Shown here in pieces: positions 59,784 through 64,000 of a stretch of DNA of 64,000 nucleotides. The notes under the pieces were generated by a model. It did not search any database, had not been told where the DNA came from, and was given only the letters and a program-made list of their open reading frames with translations. Source of the DNA: Castor canadensis (lineage: Eukaryota > Chordata > Mammalia > Rodentia > Castoridae); assembly GCF_047511655.1 (NCBI RefSeq), contig NC_133391.1, forward strand, positions 102,833,384-102,897,383, given 5' to 3'. The position numbers were made by a program, and so were the translations under genes. Position 1 is the first letter of the stretch. Each line of letters opens with the position of its first letter.

Positions 59784-61300
59784 GTAATTATGAATCTGGT
59801 GTTGAAAGGCTCCGTTATATTGCATATTAAATTTTGTTAATATTATCGAGTAAAATGTTATTTTGGGGAGGATTTTAAGGGGGAAGGGCTTGATTCCTGC
59901 AATTATGAATATTAAGTGAAAATTTACATGTAGAGAAAATGACAATCTATAGACCTTCTATCTTCCTTTTTTAACTAACGAGTTTTTCTCTTAAAGTTTT
60001 CCCTGTACAATATTTCTTCAAGGAAAAAAGTACTTAAACCAACTTCTCAAATGTGGATTTGGATTCCACAGAAAAATAGGACAAATATATTTTCAGTCTC
60101 CACTAGGGGGACCTATTGCTGCAACTAAAAAAAAATCCAATCTGAAGAAAAATATGCATTTTACAGGACAGTTACATGCTATTTACAGTTTTTATTTTTT
60201 AAAGGGTATATGCTTATTTAAAAATACTTTATATTCCACATAATGGTATTTTGCATGCTATTTTATTTTACATTGTACATATAAAAATAAAGTACAAAAT
60301 AGAGAAATAAGACAGTTTTTATGATTTGTTAGTGTTAATAGGATTTTTAAATACAATGACTGGGGTCAAAATATAAAGTCAGTTTTTGAGAATAAATTGT
60401 ATCTTAAATGCCTACATTATTGCCTATAGAATGCAGGAAAGTATTTTTCTTAAAACACATGCTTCTAAATTTTACTAATTCAGTGTATTTTATTCCCCAC
60501 TCCTAGCTTTTGTCTGGGACTTAAAGGCTTATGGTTTTTCTGAAACATTTTCATACTATAATATTTATAACCACCAAGTGGGTGAGTTCTGTAATCACAA
60601 AATGAGTAAATCTTGTCTCACATTTGATTGTGAGGACATTCTGTTTTGTGTTTTCAATTACATATGTTTTCTCAGCATTACATACTTCCTGTTTGTTCAT
60701 ATGTACTATCCTATTTGCTTATACTCATTTCTCTTAATTTTCCTTAATTTTTACTTTTCAAATACTCATGTGAGGGCTCTATAGTTTTCTCTTTTCTAAT
60801 GTTTTTACTTGGCTCATATGACTATCTGATTTTATTTTGATTAGAAGTAATTTATATGAGTGGTTCTCAGTGGTGAATAGTTTCTAAGTACTGTAGAATA
60901 GATGTCACTTTCCCCATTTTTCAGATAAGGAAATGGAGGCTGAGAATGATTACATTATTTGGCAATGTAATGTTCTCTGTCTTTTGATTCTAGGTCCAGA
61001 ATTCTTTCCAAAATACACAATTGACTTGAACATATCCCAGACATAGAGTAACCATTGTTTGAAGCATATTTCTTTAATGTAGACTGTGAACTCATAATTT
61101 GAGTAGTAGTGGGCATTTTGTTCCAGACATGTACTTCTGTATGAGAAATGTCTTGCAGTGGGATAATCTGCTGTCTGATAATTTCTGTTGTCCTTATTAA
61201 ATGTCATCACACAGTACTTTATATGTGAGATGTAAAAGATTTTTTATGTCCTTTACACATTTGGCTCAACAATGTTGTAATGATATCTTTGAACTGCTTG
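59784..61300. other. Intergenic sequence
   Basis: AT-rich. A weak reversed MIR may lie at 60860-61010 (TTTTTCAGATAAGGAAATGG). No gene is seen. Confidence 0.45.
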
Positions 61301-61303
61301 CTT

Positions 61304-61308
<5 letters not shown>

Positions 61309-61339
<31 letters not shown>

Positions 61340-61352
61340 ACACACACACACA
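61309..61352 (+). repeat. (CA)n microsatellite
   Basis: About 22 CA units with one TA interruption at 61334-61335. Confidence 0.95.
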
Positions 61353-61687
61353 GATACAAAGCCATTTTTCTTCCCAAAGAAAAGGATTAGCTCTGAGGAT
61401 AGAATGCAGTTCAAGCATAGTTAAATGAAAATGTCTCTTAGGCATGAAAACTTTCACTTACAACAAGAGAAATGCAAAATTAAAGTGCATTGAGTACCAT
61501 TTTTACACATTCAGTTATTTATATGATATACCTTGTTAAATTCTAGGAAGTCAGGAAATAAATAAACCACTCTTCCACTATTGGGGCTATGAATTGGTAC
61601 CATCTCCATGAAGCACAATTGGCAGTATCACCATAACACTTAACCCAACATGCTTCTTGAAAATTTCCATGTATTTATATATGGAAA

Positions 61688-61708
61688 TATATATATATAT
61701 ATATATAC
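61688..61708 (+). repeat. (TA)n stretch
   Basis: An alternating AT run of about 20 bases. Confidence 0.85.
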
Positions 61709-61709
61709 T

Positions 61710-63590
61710 TAGGGACATGCAAAATTTTGTCTAAGCTAGTCATTATAGGTTTGTTACAGCAAAAATTAGAACAAATATCCCTTGATAGGAAGTTGATTAA
61801 GTAGACTTCATATAACTGCTAAAAAGAACAAGCAAGAGCTTTATAATGATACATAAAGAGCTTTAAGCAATAGTAAATAAAAACTGCAAAGTACAGAACA
61901 GTCTTATAATAAACTATCTTTTGTGTAAAAGGGGGAGAAATAAGAATATATATTTATATTTTATGTACATGAAGAAACTTGAAGGACATCCAAAGGACTA
62001 ATAAAAGTGATTAACTGCTTGGGACTGGGACAAAAGAGGCAACTGGGAGGCCAAGGGACAGAGTAGGAGAGAGAATTATTTTTTAGAATTATGGCAGCAT
62101 TCTACCAATTAAAATATATATATGAGCGCAAGTGAGGATGGGGGAAAGAGAATATGTAAGTCAATGTTTAAGTAGTAGAATATAAGTTTGCTATCTAAAA
62201 TTATAGCAAAGAGATATTTCTAAAAGGCATACACCAACAAGTACAAAAAGAATGGAAGAAGAAACAGCAAAAATTTGGAAGCTAGAAAGCAGAGGAATGA
62301 ATGATACTGACTCAGCAGACCTAGAAAGCCAAATTCTTTTTGCTGATAGTGGGAAAAGCTGAGATGCTTTCACACTGCAGAATATCCAGGAGGTTCAGGA
62401 ATTGGCATATCCACGTGCCTCTGGAAATGAGTTTGAAGGTGGGGTAAAAATAAGTGGATCGGTTGAAAGCCCCTATAAGATATTATAAACAGTTAAATAA
62501 ATCCCCAGTTGCATAGCCAGACAACTTCCCTTCCATAGTCTGAGAGTATATTAGAGGTTTAATTTCTAAAGTAGATTAAAAAAAGCAATATTGAGATATA
62601 CCAAAAAGGAACAGTGGAAGAAGCAGTAATTTGCTAAGAAAAAATGACGGATTAAGCATTTTCATACTGTATCCATACTCTGTCACCTCTCCCTACTTGG
62701 CTGACAGAGCTCTGGTAATCCAGACTAGGTCTGAGATGCTTCCTTATGAAATACAGCCAGTCAAGAAAAAAGACACCTGGGAACTAATGAAACAACCAGA
62801 CAGCACACCCTAGAGTAGAGATCATTCAGAGCTTGCAAAAATATATTTTAGTATCTCACTCTTAAATATGAAAAAATTTAAGATTATCAAGTAACTGAGG
62901 AAAGATTTTAATATGGAAGATAGACTGTACAGGATGCTGTTGTACTGCCAAGATTTGTCCTTCCAGGACCAAAGCATTCTTTCCTGTAATTACTGGTGAT
63001 GTTGGCTGCTGAGGGCTTACAGCTGAGAAGCTAAAAGATGCTACATTGTCCAAGGTTGCATCTGTTCCTGAAGCACATCCCATATTTGAAGACTAGATGA
63101 GATGTAGCATGAAGATTGAGGCCACAAAGTCATAGTTCCCTTGCCTTAATTGGGAATGACTCTAACTGGGAATGACTCTACAGTCCATCCCAGTTCTATA
63201 GCCTCTTCTACCCTCACTAGCTATTGTAACTGCATCACAATTCAGCTTTTTAGTTCACACAATCCTGCTTCCTTCACTTGTTTAAAAGTATTGTTCTCAA
63301 AGGCATTCCCCAATTAACCATCTGCCCCTAATTTTGGACTCAGAAAACCATACCTATGAGAGCAAATAACAGGAAAAAAAAAAGGAAGATAAAGATTAAT
63401 AACTTCTGATAAGAGAAGATATTATATCCATGATACAAAAGTAAGATACTATTCAAAGAACATAAAAGAGCTTCTGGGAATTAACATGATGGGAGAATGA
63501 AAACTTCAATAGCTGAATTAGATGATACAGTGAAGGAAATCTCAGAAAGCAGAATAATAAAAACAGGAAAGAAATGTTATTTAGAAGGCC
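61710..63590. other. Intergenic sequence
   Basis: No gene. A 16-bp unit is tandemly doubled at 63148-63179. Open frames here have no recognisable domain. Confidence 0.5.
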
Positions 63591-63599
63591 AATCTAAAT

Positions 63600-63993
63600 A
63601 TCTGACATCTGCTCAACACAGAGGAACTAAAGCAGATACCTTAAAAGCAACTGAGGCCAATAGGAGAAGGGGACCAGGAACTAGAGAAAAGGTGAGATCA
63701 AAAAGAATGAACCTAGAAGGTAACACACACGCACAGGAAATTAATGTGAGTCAACTCCCTGTGTAGCTATCCTTATCTCAACTAGCAAAAACACTTGTTC
63801 CTTCCTATTATTGCTTATACTCTCTCTTCAACAAAATTAGAGATAAGGGAAAATAGTTTCTTCCAGGTATAGAGGGGGTGGGGGGGAGAGAGAGGGGGCG
63901 GAGTGGGTGGTAAGGGAGGGGGTGGGGGCAGGGGGGAGAAATGACCCAAGCATTGTATGCATATATGAATAATAAAACAATAAAAAAAATGTT
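63600..63993 (+). mobile_element. L1 3' UTR fragment at the right edge, plus strand
   Basis: It matches, in reverse, the 3' UTR of the copy at 32720-33090 (for example GAGAAGGGGACCAGGAACTA and CAACTCCCTGTGTAGCTATC). It carries a dense G-rich tract (63871-63938) and ends with AATAAAACAATAAAAAAAA. 5'-truncated. Confidence 0.87.
63871..63938 (+). repeat. G-rich tract of an L1 3' UTR
   Basis: Many runs of three to seven G are separated by one to four bases, a pattern able to form G-quadruplexes. The same tract appears on the minus strand at about 16483-16530 and 32771-32830. Confidence 0.8.
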
Positions 63994-64000
63994 TGGCATC

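Noticed and set aside
61309..61352. Regular repeat array considered as a CRISPR
   Set aside because: It is a plain CA microsatellite without spacers, in a mammalian genome.

Overview
The window is mammalian nuclear DNA: AT-rich, repeat-dense, with one intron-containing protein gene. The short interspersed elements are of rodent type: tRNA/ID-like units, B1-like units and ID+B1 composites. The L1 3' ends carry G-rich tracts. From memory this SINE style fits a castorimorph rodent such as beaver, but that is inference and was not searched.

The only protein gene I can support is centrin-3 (CETN3), on the + strand. Its five coding exons (37937-37953, 39712-39847, 41911-42025, 47573-47764, 51852-51895) join in frame into 167 codons plus a stop. 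The first lies in a CpG island (about 37380-38730) that looks like a TATA-less promoter with several CCAAT boxes. A poly(A) signal follows at 52223. The product is a four-EF-hand protein of the centriole. Its first and fourth calcium loops look intact and its second and third look degenerate.

Upstream of the gene (1-37300) I find no protein-coding gene. This part holds a full-length but inactivated L1 on the minus strand (16403-23174) flanked by a 15-bp target-site duplication. It also holds several old or 5'-truncated L1 pieces, many SINEs, old LTR remnants (about 1316-1600, 5630-6350, 31195-31815 and 35019-35447), L2/MIR-age relics, and a retrocopy of an mRNA 3' end (34195-34900) with an unusually long 34-bp duplication.

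The introns of CETN3 carry SINEs, a clear MIR (43430-43645), L2-like pieces and a probable hAT-type relic. Downstream (52250-64000) there are further SINEs, MIRs, an LTR-like relic, a Tigger/pogo-type transposase fragment (about 55079-55310), a 5'-truncated L1 with target-site duplications (58969-59773) and an L1 3' end that runs to the window edge.

I found no tRNA, rRNA, CRISPR array, operon or novel enzymatic system. The most useful second looks are the splice-site ambiguities of CETN3, its CCAAT array, the full-length L1 and the 3'-UTR retrocopy.
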